Assembly: GCF_023715465.1 (NCBI RefSeq)
Contig: NZ_JAMBOE010000024.1
Span: forward strand, 1-62,695
DNA length: 62,695 nt
From: Paenibacillus macerans
Lineage (GTDB): Bacteria > Bacillota > Bacilli > Paenibacillales > Paenibacillaceae
Direction of reading: 5' to 3'
In this document: one piece after another, positions 26,324 to 35,034 of the stretch
How the letters are laid out: every line of letters begins with the position of its first letter
How positions within the stretch are numbered: position 1 is the stretch's first letter
Program-made: the position numbers and the translations under genes
Notes under the pieces: model-generated
What the model was told of the DNA's origin: nothing
Seen by the model: the letters and a program-made list of their open reading frames with translations, nothing else
Database searches by the model: none

Positions 26324-27196
26324 ATGAAAACCATGAAAAACCTATACTCGTATTATCTGATTTTGCCGGCCATCCTGATTTACTCGGTCTTTTTCGTGAT
26401 CCCTGCGGTGATAGGGTTTTACTATTCTTTTACCGACTGGCGTCTGGACCGGCTGGATATTCACTTTATCGGCTGGGAAAATTTCAGCAAAATTTTCTCC
26501 GACAAAACGCTTACCCTTGCGCTTAAAAACACGGTCATCTTCGCCGTCGCCACCGTTGTCGGCAAAAACGTGATCGGCATTTTGCTGGCGGTCGCTTTAA
26601 ACATGCGTTTGAAGACGAAAAACCTGCTGCGCGCGCTGTTTTATTCGCCTTCCATTCTCAGCATTCTCGTCATCAGCATCCTGTTCACGCCGATGCTGCG
26701 CACCGAAGGCACGGTTAATCAGATGTTTGAAGCGTTAGGACTGCATTCGCTCAGCCAGGCTTGGCTGACCAATCCTCAGCTCGTCATCTGGACGATCGCC
26801 GTTGTGTCGATTTGGCAAAGCGCCGGGTTTCAGATGGCCATTTATTTGGCCGGCCTGCAGTCGATTTCCCAGGAATATTACGAGGCGGCCAGAATCGACG
26901 GGGCCAGCTCCTGGAAAAGCTTCTTTAAAATCACGCTGCCGCTCCTGCTGCCGGCGATCAATATCAACCTGATGCTGACGCTGATCGGCGGACTTAAAGT
27001 GTTTTCGGAAGTCTACGTCATGACGGGCGGGGGCCCGGGCAACGCCTCGCAGGTTGTCGGCACGATCATTATGCGGGCCTTCGGCGAAGGCAACTGGGGG
27101 CTGGGGACCGCGGTCAACACGCTGCTGTTCGTGGCCGTGACGATTATCGCCATTCCGCTGCTGATCTTCATGCGGCGTAAGGAGGTCGCAGAATAA
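26324..27196 (+). CDS. Sugar ABC transporter permease, MalF/UgpA type
   Basis: A 290-residue permease with six predicted membrane helices and EAA loop YEAARIDGASSWKSFFKITL. A GGGGGTG ribosome binding site precedes the ATG. Its stop codon overlaps the next start by one base. It pairs with the following gene to form the channel for the upstream binding protein. Confidence 0.92.
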   Translation: MKTMKNLYSYYLILPAILIYSVFFVIPAVIGFYYSFTDWRLDRLDIHFIGWENFSKIFSDKTLTLALKNTVIFAVATVVGKNVIGILLAVALNMRLKTKNLLRALFYSPSILSILVISILFTPMLRTEGTVNQMFEALGLHSLSQAWLTNPQLVIWTIAVVSIWQSAGFQMAIYLAGLQSISQEYYEAARIDGASSWKSFFKITLPLLLPAININLMLTLIGGLKVFSEVYVMTGGGPGNASQVVGTIIMRAFGEGNWGLGTAVNTLLFVAVTIIAIPLLIFMRRKEVAE

Positions 27197-28026
27197 TGGG
27201 ATACACGCGCAAACTCGCCATACGCAATTATATTGTGGAAGGCATCTTGATCCTGGCCTCGCTGCTGATCATTTTGCCGCTGCTCATTTTGATCTTTGGT
27301 TCGTTTAAGACGAGCGCTGAAGTGCTCAGCTTTTCCTTGAAGCTGCCGGAGAATTGGCAGTTCGCCAACTATGTGCGGGTCTTTGAGGAAGGCGGATTGT
27401 CCAGGGCGTTCCTGAACAGCGTCTGGATTACCGGGATTTCGTCTATCATCAACATCGTTGCTTCCTCAGCGGCCTCCTTTATTCTGGCGCGCCGGGAGAC
27501 GAAAGTTGCAGGTACGATTTACATGTACTTCTTCATGGGGCTGATTGCCCCGATGTCCGTCATTACGACGATCCGAGTGGTGCAGTGGATGGGCTTCTAC
27601 GGCAGCATCACGAGCGTTATTCTCATTTATGCCGCGCTCAACACGGCGTTCAGCGTCTTTCTGTACAGCGGGTTCATCAAAACGATTCCGAAAGCGCTGG
27701 ATGAAGTCGCTTTTCTGGAGGGCGCAAGCGTATTCGGCGTGTTCTTCCGGATTGTCACGCCATTGATCCTGCCCGTGAACGCAACGGTGGCCATCATGGT
27801 GTTTATGTCCGTGTGGAACGATATCACGATTCCGGTGTATTTCCTGACCGACAGCTCCACCTGGACGATGCCCTTATCGATTTACAATTTCTACGGCAAA
27901 TACAGCCGGGACTGGAACCTGATTTTCGCCAATCTTGTGCTGACTTCGCTGCCGGTGTTCATCCTGTATTTATTCGGCCAAAAATACATCGTCAGCGGCC
28001 TCACGGCCGGCGCGGTGAAGGGATAA
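27196..28026 (+). CDS. Sugar ABC transporter permease, MalG type
   Basis: A 276-residue permease with an EAA-like loop (DEVAFLEGASVFGVFFRIVTP) and the C-terminal signature GQKYIVSGLTAGAVKG. It is the last gene of the operon and is followed by a hairpin shared with the convergent asd gene. The EAA segment has Val-Ala-Phe where the neighbours have Ala-Ala/Ser-Ala, a modest departure that may tune contact with a shared ATPase. Confidence 0.92.
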   Translation: MGYTRKLAIRNYIVEGILILASLLIILPLLILIFGSFKTSAEVLSFSLKLPENWQFANYVRVFEEGGLSRAFLNSVWITGISSIINIVASSAASFILARRETKVAGTIYMYFFMGLIAPMSVITTIRVVQWMGFYGSITSVILIYAALNTAFSVFLYSGFIKTIPKALDEVAFLEGASVFGVFFRIVTPLILPVNATVAIMVFMSVWNDITIPVYFLTDSSTWTMPLSIYNFYGKYSRDWNLIFANLVLTSLPVFILYLFGQKYIVSGLTAGAVKG

Positions 28027-28082
28027 GGATAAGCTGCCTGCCTTTGCCGGTTAATGTGTTAACATCCCCCCTAATATAAAAG

Positions 28083-28128
28083 CGGCAGGCCAGGAACTTC
28101 CGTTGAAGTCCGGCCTGCCGTTTGTTCT
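28083..28128. terminator. Bidirectional terminator between transporter operon and asd
   Basis: CGGCAGGCC..GGA and its complement TCC.GGCCTGCCG form a long stem with flanking T-rich sequence on the plus strand (TTTGTTC) and CTTTT on the minus strand. It separates two convergent units. Confidence 0.75.
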
Positions 28129-28152
28129 TGTTAAGACGCTAAACTGCCTCTT

Positions 28153-29238
28153 TTATTTCGCTTGAATGTACCCTTCCGCTTTCAGCAGCTCGGCGATCAG
28201 CACGGCGCCGCCCGCCGCGCCGCGCAGCGTGTTGTGCGACAGTCCGACGAATTTGTAATCGTACAGAGAGTCTTCGCGCAAGCGGCCCGCCGAAATGCCC
28301 ATGCCGCGTTCGATGTCACGGTCCAGCTTCGTTTGCGGCCGGTTTTCTTCTTCAAAATAGGTAATAAACTGCTTCGGCGCGCTTGGCAATTCGAGCTCCT
28401 GCGGCCGGCCTTTGAATTGCTGCCAGCGGGCAAGGATTTCTTCTTTCGACGGTTTGTTCTCAAAGGAGATGAACACCGTAGCCAGATGGCCGTCCGTCAC
28501 CGGAACACGAATGCACTGCGACGTAATCAAAGGCGCGCTGGCCTTGACGATTTCGCCGTTTGCAATGCTGCCCCAGATGCGCAGCGGCTCCTGCTCGCTT
28601 TTTTCCTCCTCGCCGCCGATGTAAGGAATGACGTTGTCCAGCATGTCCGGCCAATCGGTAAAGTTTTTGCCGGCGCCGGAAATCGCCTGGTACGTGGAGA
28701 CGACCACTTGAGCCGGCTTGAAATCCAGCAGCGGATGGATGGCCGGTACGTAGCTCTGGATGGAGCAGTTCGGTTTCACGGCGATAAATCCGGTTTTGGT
28801 GCCAAGCCGCTTGCGCTGCGCTTCGATCACCTCGATATGCCCCGGGTTGATTTCCGGAATGACCATCGGAACGTCCGGGGTCCAGCGGTGGGCCGAATTG
28901 TTGGAAATGACGGGCGTGCCGGTTTTTGCGTACGCTTCTTCGAGCGCTTGAATTTCATTCTTTTTCATATCGACCGCACAAAAAATGAAATCAACCTGAT
29001 CGGCCACTTCATCCACTTTCGAAGCGTCCTGCACGACGATGTTTTTGACGGTATCCGGAATGGGTGTTGCCATTTTCCACCGGCCTTGCACGGATTCTTC
29101 GTACGTTTTCCCCGCCGAACTCGCACTGGCCGCGATGGCGGTCACCTCAAACCAAGGATGCTGGTCCAGCAGCAGCACAAAGCGCTGGCCGACCATGCCC
29201 GTTCCTCCGACAATACCCACTTTCAACTTTTGCGTCAT
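28153..29238 (-). CDS. Aspartate-semialdehyde dehydrogenase, archaeal/fungal type
   Basis: Reduces aspartyl phosphate to aspartate semialdehyde with NADPH, the branch point to lysine, threonine and methionine. The 361-residue product has the nucleotide motif GGTGMVGQRF at 11-20, the catalytic Cys158 in AVKPNCSIQSY and a conserved His251 in VPVTDGH. The SAGKTYEESVQGRWK insert and the length fit the archaeal/fungal branch (TIGR00978-like) better than the usual bacterial Asd. AAAGGG lies upstream of the ATG. It is preceded by a T-box leader, so it is controlled by tRNA charging. A second, standard asd may exist elsewhere in the genome. Confidence 0.92.
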   Translation of the reverse strand: MTQKLKVGIVGGTGMVGQRFVLLLDQHPWFEVTAIAASASSAGKTYEESVQGRWKMATPIPDTVKNIVVQDASKVDEVADQVDFIFCAVDMKKNEIQALEEAYAKTGTPVISNNSAHRWTPDVPMVIPEINPGHIEVIEAQRKRLGTKTGFIAVKPNCSIQSYVPAIHPLLDFKPAQVVVSTYQAISGAGKNFTDWPDMLDNVIPYIGGEEEKSEQEPLRIWGSIANGEIVKASAPLITSQCIRVPVTDGHLATVFISFENKPSKEEILARWQQFKGRPQELELPSAPKQFITYFEEENRPQTKLDRDIERGMGISAGRLREDSLYDYKFVGLSHNTLRGAAGGAVLIAELLKAEGYIQAK

Positions 29239-29327
29239 CCGGTATCAACCCTTTCCCCATGTCTTTTTCATATATTGATAAATAACTATTCAACCCGGCT
29301 GCGTTGGTGTATGGCCATATGCGCAAC

Positions 29328-29625
29328 AAAAAAATCCCACCCCCAAGACGATCCGGTCTTAGGGACGAGATTTACGCTCGCGGTACCACCCCAAATTCGC
29401 CGAAATGTCGCCATCTCAGCCTCTTCAAGTACGGCATCGCCCCGGGCGACGCTTATACTCTAGCTCTGTAACAGGAGCTCCTGCCACACCATCCCCCGCT
29501 GTTCGGGTTCCGATGTGATGCTCTGAGACTTTCTTCAATAAACAACTCTTTACCCCTTTTCAGCAAGCGGGGCTCTCTGGAAAAGATCTCGTTTATCTAC
29601 TCTTCTCTTCATCGCGTTTCACTAT
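29328..29625 (-). promoter_or_regulatory. T-box riboswitch controlling asd
   Basis: On the minus strand: Stem I with GATGAAGAG.AAGAGTA, the AGAGAG element and a GCTTGCTGAAA distal loop; the T-box core GGGTGGTACCGCG at 29379-29391; the antiterminator partner CTCGTCCC; and a terminator (CCCTAAGAC..GTCTTGGGG, 29328-29364) ending in seven T. Uncharged tRNA should favour read-through into asd 90 bp downstream. The specifier lies in the loop reading GAAGAAAG. AAA (Lys) or GAA (Glu) are the candidates. The TGGT bulge pairs with a tRNA ending in ACCA, which fits Lys better. Confidence 0.9.
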
Positions 29626-29663
29626 TACGTATTCGATGTACGTATTCGAAATTACGTATTCGA
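29626..29663 (-). repeat. Three direct 11-bp repeats at the T-box promoter
   Basis: TACGTATTCGA (plus-strand reading) occurs at 29626, 29639 and 29653, with 13-14 bp spacing. They overlap the expected -10 region and start of the asd leader. They may be slippage products or a binding site. Confidence 0.75.
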
Positions 29664-29849
29664 TATCGTATGCCGCATTTCAATGTTGAAATTATATTAT
29701 CAAATATTAGCCGGAACGTAAACAGGATTGAACAAATTCCCAGGCGGGGCGTTAACTCATTCTCAAAAATCCAAACAAGCAGACGCGCACGGGGGGCCCG
29801 GATATACTTGTGCAATCGAATAATAGTCGGCGGAAGGCACTTATCATAA

Positions 29850-30050
29850 AAATAAGGACAAAAAATGGCGTTACTCCGGCGCTATCGGTCCGTTTGAGAG
29901 AAATAGGAGAAATTTATGTCGCTATTTTCCCGAAACGCGAGGAAACGCGCGCGTTCTGGACCATTCAATGGAAAATAAGTACAAAAAACGTCGCTATTGG
30001 GGATGAACTGGCTAGGGTTCGGATAATAAGAACATAAAGTTCCGTTATTT
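29850..30050. repeat. Four-unit dyad repeat, class A, copy 3
   Basis: Units at about 29850-29875, 29901-29927, 29972-29998 and 30023-30050 are spaced 52, 71 and 51 bp. Cores such as GAAATTTATGTCGCTATTTT and ACATAAAGTTCCGTTATTTT match copies 1 and 4. The gap 29239-30465 thus holds the T-box, this element, a class C fragment and the GntR operator region. Confidence 0.75.
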
Positions 30051-30125
30051 TGTGGACCGGTCTCTTCATTGTTCCAACAGCCGGCTGGTGGTAGCTGAAA
30101 TTTTGAGTCTGACACGATGTTCTTA

Positions 30126-30245
30126 TTGGAAATATCCAATAGATTGAAAATCGGGTGGTAAATGCAGCGGTTTGATTGGATATTCCAAAAGATGCGGCTC
30201 GACGGGACCCAAACAGGTGGTTTGAGCGAAATCTATTGAAAAAAT
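30126..30245. repeat. Four-unit dyad repeat, class C, degraded copy
   Basis: ATTGGAAATATCCAAT (30126-30141), ATTGGATATTCCAAA (30176-30190) and a weak ATTGAAAAAATG trace near 30236 follow the 50- and 60-bp spacing seen in the intact class C element near 39474. A fourth unit is not recognisable. Confidence 0.6.
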
Positions 30246-30271
30246 GTTCTTGCAAATCCGCACTTGCCATA

Positions 30272-30291
30272 CTACCATACAAGTATGGTAG
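30272..30291. promoter_or_regulatory. Palindromic operator candidate for the GntR regulator
   Basis: CTACCATAC-AA-GTATGGTAG is a perfect 9+2+9 inverted repeat about 175 bp upstream of the gntR start. GntR/FadR-type regulators bind short palindromes of this size, and the regulator is the first gene of the operon, so autoregulation is likely. Confidence 0.6.
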
Positions 30292-30340
30292 ATACGGTCA
30301 CAAAACTAAACTAAGTGTTATCGCTGCCAGTATTAATTCG

Positions 30341-30436
30341 AAAACTACGCCTATGCTTTTGATGCCAGCTTTACAAGTTGCTAAGCCACGGAAGCATCGC
30401 TCGTAAAACTAAGCCTATGCTTTCGAAGCGAGTTTT
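30341..30436 (+). repeat. Imperfect 32-bp direct repeat in the uxu leader
   Basis: Segments 30341-30372 and 30405-30436 match at 27 of 32 positions; both begin AAAACTA and contain GCCTATGCTTT. They are 64 bp apart and end just before the ribosome binding site of the GntR gene. They may be a duplicated regulatory sequence or a recent local duplication. Confidence 0.65.
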
Positions 30437-30465
30437 TCTTCGAAAAACTTTCAGGAGGTGATGAA

Positions 30466-31146
30466 ATGATCGACATATGGCTCACGCAGCCGGGGTCGGC
30501 CGGGAACGCGGTGTACGCCAAATTGAAGGAGCAGATCGTTACGCTGGAACTGCCGCCGGGGACGGCGCTTTCCGAAAAAGAAATGGCCGCGGCTTTCAAC
30601 GTCAGCCGCACCCCTGTCCGGGAAAGCTTCGTCCGGCTGGCCCAGGAGGAGCTGGTGGTCGTTTTACCGCAACGCGGAACGCGCGTGTCACTGATCGACC
30701 CGGAGCTTGTGCTCGAAGCGCGGTTTATGCGGGAACAGCTGGAGCGTGCCGTGATCCGGCTGGCCTGCGAGCAGTTTCCGGAGGAAGGCTTAACCGCGCT
30801 CGCGGACAATCTGGACCGCCAGCAGGACAGTATCCGGCGGCACGATAATCACGCTATGTTCGCGCTGGATGAAGAGTTCCACCACATCCTGTTTGGAGGC
30901 TGCCGGAAGCTCGGCACCTGGAACGTCATTCAGCAGATGAACGCTCACCTCAACCGTACCCGCGTCCTTTGGCTGACCACTGATCCGCATTGGGAGCATT
31001 TATACGAACAGCATAAAGCGATGTACGAGGCGATTCTGGCTCAAGATGCCGGACGCGCCGACCAATTGATGAAGGAACATCTGAATTTGAGCATAGCCAA
31101 TTTACCTGTGCTGCAGGAGAGGTATCCGGATTATTTTAAAAAATAA
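30466..31146 (+). CDS. GntR-family regulator of uronate catabolism (FCD type)
   Basis: A 226-residue regulator with an N-terminal GntR winged helix (about 10-75, including AFNVSRTPVRESFVRLAQEE) and an all-helical FCD ligand domain (about 85-215, with conserved acidic and His residues in DEEFHHILFGG). It is the first gene of a unit with uxuA and uxuB, so it is likely a repressor relieved by a hexuronate intermediate. AGGAGGTGATGAA lies before the ATG. A perfect 20-bp palindrome upstream is its likely operator. Confidence 0.9.
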   Translation: MIDIWLTQPGSAGNAVYAKLKEQIVTLELPPGTALSEKEMAAAFNVSRTPVRESFVRLAQEELVVVLPQRGTRVSLIDPELVLEARFMREQLERAVIRLACEQFPEEGLTALADNLDRQQDSIRRHDNHAMFALDEEFHHILFGGCRKLGTWNVIQQMNAHLNRTRVLWLTTDPHWEHLYEQHKAMYEAILAQDAGRADQLMKEHLNLSIANLPVLQERYPDYFKK

Positions 31147-31160
31147 ATGGCGGTGATTAC

Positions 31161-32243
31161 ATGCGTATGGTATTTCGCTGGTTCGGCGAAGGCAATGACA
31201 CGGTTTCGCTGGAACAGATCAAGCAGATTCCCGGCGTGGAAGGCCTTGTTTGGGCGCTCCACGACGTGCCGGCCGGAGACGAATGGCCGATGGAGAAAAT
31301 CGCGGAAGTCCGCAGGCAGGCCGATCGCTACGGGCTTCATCTCGAAGTGGTTGAAAGCGTTAATGTACATGAGGACATTAAGCTCGGCTTGCCGAGCCGG
31401 GACGGGTACATCGAAAATTACAAGCGCACCATTGAAAAACTGGCCAAGGTTGGCGTGAAGGTCATTTGCTACAACTTTATGCCGATTTTTGACTGGCTGC
31501 GCACCGATCTGCATAAACCCACCGGAGACGGATCGACCGCGCTATTTTATGAAAAAGCGAAAATTCACAACATCGACCCGTTTGAGCTAGTGCGGACGAT
31601 CAACGAGAACAGCGCTTTGACGATGCCAGGCTGGGAACCGGAGCGGCTGGCGCATTTGACCAAGCTGTTTGAAGCGTACCGAAACGTAACCGAAGAGGAT
31701 TTGTGGAAGCATCTGCAATATTTTCTGGAAGCGATCATTCCGGTTGCGGAACAAAATGGCATCAAAATGGCGATTCACCCGGACGATCCGCCGTGGCCGA
31801 TTTTCGGATTGCCGCGCATCATTACGAGTGGGCAAAATCTGCGCCGCCTCTTGTCGCTCGTGGACAGTCCGGCCAACGGAATTACGCTGTGCAGCGGCTC
31901 GCTTGGGGCCAATCCGGAAAACGACATTATCGCCATGATCCATGAGTTCCATGAGCGGATTCCGTTTGCCCATATCCGCAACGTGCGCGTGTTTGACAAC
32001 GGCGATTTCATCGAAACGTCGCACCGCACCGCGGATGGCACGGTAGACATTGCCGGGATCGTGAAAGCTTACTTCGATAACGGCTTTAACGGTTATGCCC
32101 GGCCGGATCACGGCCGCCACATTTGGGGCGAGCAGTGCCGCCCCGGGTATGGGCTTTACGACCGGGCGCTCGGCATTATGTATTTGTGGGGTTTATGGGA
32201 TGCCTATGCCAAGGCCAAGCAAACAGCAGAGTCCAATCAATAA
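31161..32243 (+). CDS. uxuA: Mannonate dehydratase
   Basis: Dehydrates D-mannonate to 2-keto-3-deoxygluconate in glucuronate breakdown. The 360-residue product is full length and shows the UxuA pattern from MRMVFRWFGEGNDTVSLEQI through VKVICYNFMPIFDWLRT, NGIKMAIHPDDPPWPIFGLP and the C-terminal GYARPDHGRHIWGE segment carrying metal and substrate ligands. It lies 14 bp after the GntR gene and 13 bp before uxuB. With the xylanase genes in the window it fits use of glucuronoxylan side chains. Confidence 0.95.
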   Translation: MRMVFRWFGEGNDTVSLEQIKQIPGVEGLVWALHDVPAGDEWPMEKIAEVRRQADRYGLHLEVVESVNVHEDIKLGLPSRDGYIENYKRTIEKLAKVGVKVICYNFMPIFDWLRTDLHKPTGDGSTALFYEKAKIHNIDPFELVRTINENSALTMPGWEPERLAHLTKLFEAYRNVTEEDLWKHLQYFLEAIIPVAEQNGIKMAIHPDDPPWPIFGLPRIITSGQNLRRLLSLVDSPANGITLCSGSLGANPENDIIAMIHEFHERIPFAHIRNVRVFDNGDFIETSHRTADGTVDIAGIVKAYFDNGFNGYARPDHGRHIWGEQCRPGYGLYDRALGIMYLWGLWDAYAKAKQTAESNQ

Positions 32244-32256
32244 GGAGGAAAACCCG

Positions 32257-33111
32257 ATGAATCCACTACCGTCACACCCGTCGCTGGCGGGCAAAACCGC
32301 GGTCATTACCGGCGGAGCGGGGGTGCTGTGCCAAGCGATGGCCCATGAGTTGGCCCGCCAAGGGGTCCGCGTCGCCATTTTGAACCGCACCGCGGCCAAA
32401 GGCGAGGCTGTCGCCGAGCAAATCCGCCGTGACGGCGGAGAAGCCGCGGCCATCGCCTGCGACGTCACGGACGCGGAAAGCGTCAAGGCCGCCGAAGCCG
32501 CCGTGCGCGAAAAATACGGCCCCTGCGACATTCTCATCAATGGCGCGGGCGGCAACCAGGCCAGCGCCAACACGACAAACGAGACTTTTCGCCCCGAGGA
32601 TTTGGAAAACCCGGATGTGACGACCTTTTTTGATCTTAGCTTGACCGGTGTTCGCGGGGTACTCGACCTCAACTTTACCGGCGCGCTGATTCCGACGCAG
32701 GTTTTTGCCAAAGCGATGATCGGCCGGCCTGGGGCGGTCGTGATCAACATCTCCTCGATGAGTTCGGTGAGCCCGATGACTAAAGTGCCGGCCTACAGCG
32801 CGGCCAAAGCGGCAATCAACAACCTGACGCAATGGCTGGCCGTGCATTTGGCCGAATCGGGGATTCGCGTGAACGCGATCGCTCCGGGTTTTTTCCTGAC
32901 CGAGCAAAACAAGAATTTGCTGACGAACCCCGACGGATCGCTGACCGAACGTTCGCACAAAATCATCACGCACACGCCGATGCGCCGGTTTGGCGTTCCC
33001 GAAGATTTGCTCGGTACACTGCTGTGGCTGGCGGACGCCGACACCTCCAGCTTCGTGACCGGAACTGTGATCCCCGTTGACGGCGGATTTATGGCTTATT
33101 CGGGGGTGTAG
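32257..33111 (+). CDS. uxuB: D-mannonate oxidoreductase (fructuronate reductase), SDR type
   Basis: A 284-residue short-chain dehydrogenase that should reduce D-fructuronate to D-mannonate with NADH, the step before UxuA. The SDR features are visible: cofactor motif TGGAGVLCQAM, NGAGGNQ, catalytic Ser in NISSMSSVSP and Tyr/Lys in YSAAKAAINN. The SDR family member next to uxuA in Bacillota (YjmF-like) replaces the unrelated E. coli UxuB. The ATG at 32257 is chosen for its AAGGAGG site; the longer open frame upstream lies inside uxuA. The uronate isomerase and kinase genes are not in this window. Confidence 0.88.
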   Translation: MNPLPSHPSLAGKTAVITGGAGVLCQAMAHELARQGVRVAILNRTAAKGEAVAEQIRRDGGEAAAIACDVTDAESVKAAEAAVREKYGPCDILINGAGGNQASANTTNETFRPEDLENPDVTTFFDLSLTGVRGVLDLNFTGALIPTQVFAKAMIGRPGAVVINISSMSSVSPMTKVPAYSAAKAAINNLTQWLAVHLAESGIRVNAIAPGFFLTEQNKNLLTNPDGSLTERSHKIITHTPMRRFGVPEDLLGTLLWLADADTSSFVTGTVIPVDGGFMAYSGV

Positions 33112-33197
33112 CGGGGAAACGCGGTATTTTTGCCAAGATTGCCCTGGCCGGGTTAGTATAGAACCGTAATGATTTATGGCGACGAAAGGATGGTCTC

Positions 33198-34130
33198 ATG
33201 AGGTTCAAAGTTTCTTTGTTGGGTTTGCTTCTGTTTTTAAGTATGGTGCCGGCTGCGCTTGCCGCGGAAAACATCCAACTCGACTTCAACGGAAAGCTTG
33301 CCGAGACGTCCGCCAAACCCGTAAACAAAGACGGTTCGGTGTACGTGCCCATTCGTGTTGTTGAGGAAATTGAAGGCTTAACGATCAGCAGTTGGGACAA
33401 TGCGTCCAAAACCTTGACGATCGCCCAACGCGGAACGGATGCCGCGCTTACCCTGAAAGTCGGCGAAAAAAGCGCCAAAAAGGGATCGCAAACGATCGGC
33501 ATGTCTCAACCTGCACAGGTCATAAATAACAGAGTCATGGTGCCTTTGAGGTTTGTAGCGGAAGCATTCGATGCCGACGTTGCCTGGAATCCGGACAGCA
33601 AGACGGTTTACGTGGCCAAAACGACGGAGCAGCAGAAAAAAAGCCTGCACAGCGGGGATTTGACGGCTGCACGGCTCGCGGCTTTGAATTTGCCAAAAAT
33701 ATCTTCTTTGCCTGACCTCGATTATTCCGGAGACAGTCTGGGGACCTGGAGCATTTATTTTCCTGAGGGAGAATATAAAAGCTTTTTCACCGTCTCGAAC
33801 GAAGTCATCAGCTACTACCGGATTACCGATAACGCGGCTCAGTTAATCTGGGAGGCAGCCCTGGGTGCCAAGCAAAGCAAGAAATCGACGTTTTACGCTA
33901 AAGGGATCATTAAAGAGCAAGGAACCCGCCCGGAAATAAAAACAAATTTAATCTTTTATGATATCTCCACGCACGCCGGGCAAGCGCAATACGGCCGTAT
34001 CCATACGGATGGAACGGTGGAACAGCTGGGTACAAAAGAGATGAACAATTTGGATGAACTGTTTCCTATTGAAGAAGAGAACGCGGGAGTTTCGCCTCTA
34101 CGCTTAGAGGGGACTAGCGGAGTAAAATGA
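33198..34130 (+). CDS. Secreted protein with copper amine oxidase-like stalk domain
   Basis: A 310-residue exported protein with a signal peptide (about 1-22) and an N-terminal copper-amine-oxidase-like stalk domain (about 25-135). Its two repeats show PIRVVEEIEGLTISSWDNASKTL-like and PLRFVAEAFDADVAWNPDSKTV-like patterns. The C-terminal half is a beta-rich region I do not recognise. No enzyme active site is seen. These domains are very common in Paenibacillus surface proteins and probably bind cell-wall or substrate partners. AAAGGATGG precedes the ATG. It has its own terminator. Confidence 0.85.
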   Translation: MRFKVSLLGLLLFLSMVPAALAAENIQLDFNGKLAETSAKPVNKDGSVYVPIRVVEEIEGLTISSWDNASKTLTIAQRGTDAALTLKVGEKSAKKGSQTIGMSQPAQVINNRVMVPLRFVAEAFDADVAWNPDSKTVYVAKTTEQQKKSLHSGDLTAARLAALNLPKISSLPDLDYSGDSLGTWSIYFPEGEYKSFFTVSNEVISYYRITDNAAQLIWEAALGAKQSKKSTFYAKGIIKEQGTRPEIKTNLIFYDISTHAGQAQYGRIHTDGTVEQLGTKEMNNLDELFPIEEENAGVSPLRLEGTSGVK

Positions 34131-34150
34131 CGGGGCATCCGGCATGAATA

Positions 34151-34198
34151 GAGGGTTGGTTGCAAGAGATTTTTGCTTGTAGCCAGCCCGTTTTTTTC
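34151..34198 (+). terminator. Intrinsic terminator after the stalk-domain gene
   Basis: GGGTTGGTTGCAAG pairs with CTTGTAGCCAGCCC and is followed by G and a run of seven T. It lies about 20 bp past the stop codon. Confidence 0.8.
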
Positions 34199-34229
34199 TT
34201 CAAGTCAAATACCTTGATCTATAACTGTT

Positions 34230-34562
34230 CTACCTCTTGTCGATATGTTTGTACTCCCCTTCGGGTTTTCTTTTATTAGATACCCCTTCAACGACCGAAT
34301 GAGTAAATTGTAAAACTTCCCCGTCCCTAACTCTATAATAATACGACGCCTCAGGCTCGTCTTTGAATATAACCATTGTATTAAATAGAGGTGCTTTCCC
34401 AACTTTTGTTCTGATGAACTTAATATCTTCATTATTATACCCCTGTGAATATAAGTATTGTCTGACTTGGGAAGTCTGTATAATTTTAAAGACCGAAAGT
34501 ACAGAGTATATACCGATAACTAATAGACAAACAATCAATAGTGCAATTTTTTTGACTTTCAT
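34230..34562 (-). CDS. Small membrane-anchored protein, DUF3139-like
   Basis: A 110-residue protein with one N-terminal membrane helix (about 5-27) and a small extracellular domain containing a conserved-looking stretch (YLYSQGYNNEDIKFIRTK, then YYYRVRDGEVLQFTHS). The layout resembles the DUF3139 group of short Bacillota membrane proteins, but I am not certain. The ATG at 34562 has a textbook AAAGGAGGTG site; an upstream in-frame start has none. The coding region is AT-rich compared with its neighbours, which may indicate later acquisition. Confidence 0.7.
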   Translation of the reverse strand: MKVKKIALLIVCLLVIGIYSVLSVFKIIQTSQVRQYLYSQGYNNEDIKFIRTKVGKAPLFNTMVIFKDEPEASYYYRVRDGEVLQFTHSVVEGVSNKRKPEGEYKHIDKR

Positions 34563-34692
34563 AACACACCTCCTTTTAATATAAAAATTACCATATTGGC
34601 AGACTAACAATTAAGAAAAATCTCGCAGCTGGCGAAGTCCTTTGTGGTGCAAGCCCATACGCTTAGTGCAAGGGGAGGGATGGGTATGCTGC

Positions 34693-34878
34693 TCTAACGG
34701 ACACCAGCGACCTTATCCGCTCATTTCCCGGGTATTTCCCAGGCTAACGGACCCATATGACGCTATTTCGCTCTAAACGAGTTCATTCGGGCTGATTCGA
34801 GGTAAATAAGGTCATCTGTGTCCGCTACATTTTGTAAACCTCCGTTTTTCCGAAAATAACGGCTCTGGTGTCCCTTAG
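34693..34878. repeat. Four-unit dyad repeat, class B, copy 2
   Basis: Direct units at 34693-34717 and 34744-34768 and inverted units at 34804-34827 and 34854-34878 are spaced 51, 60 and 50 bp. A CT-rich tail just after it (CTTCCTCTTCTCCTC) is shared with the copy near 59173. It fills most of the gap 34563-35034. Confidence 0.85.
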
Positions 34879-35034
34879 CCCCCAGCTTCCTCTTCTCCTC
34901 TCCTCTCTACCTGACGCATCACCCTCTACCCTGCCGAAAGTTTTTAAATTAATCTTAAAAAAGGACTCTACCCTCAAACCACGAATAGAATATTGACATA
35001 GTTAATGAATCTAACCCGGAGGAGAGGTCCTGAC

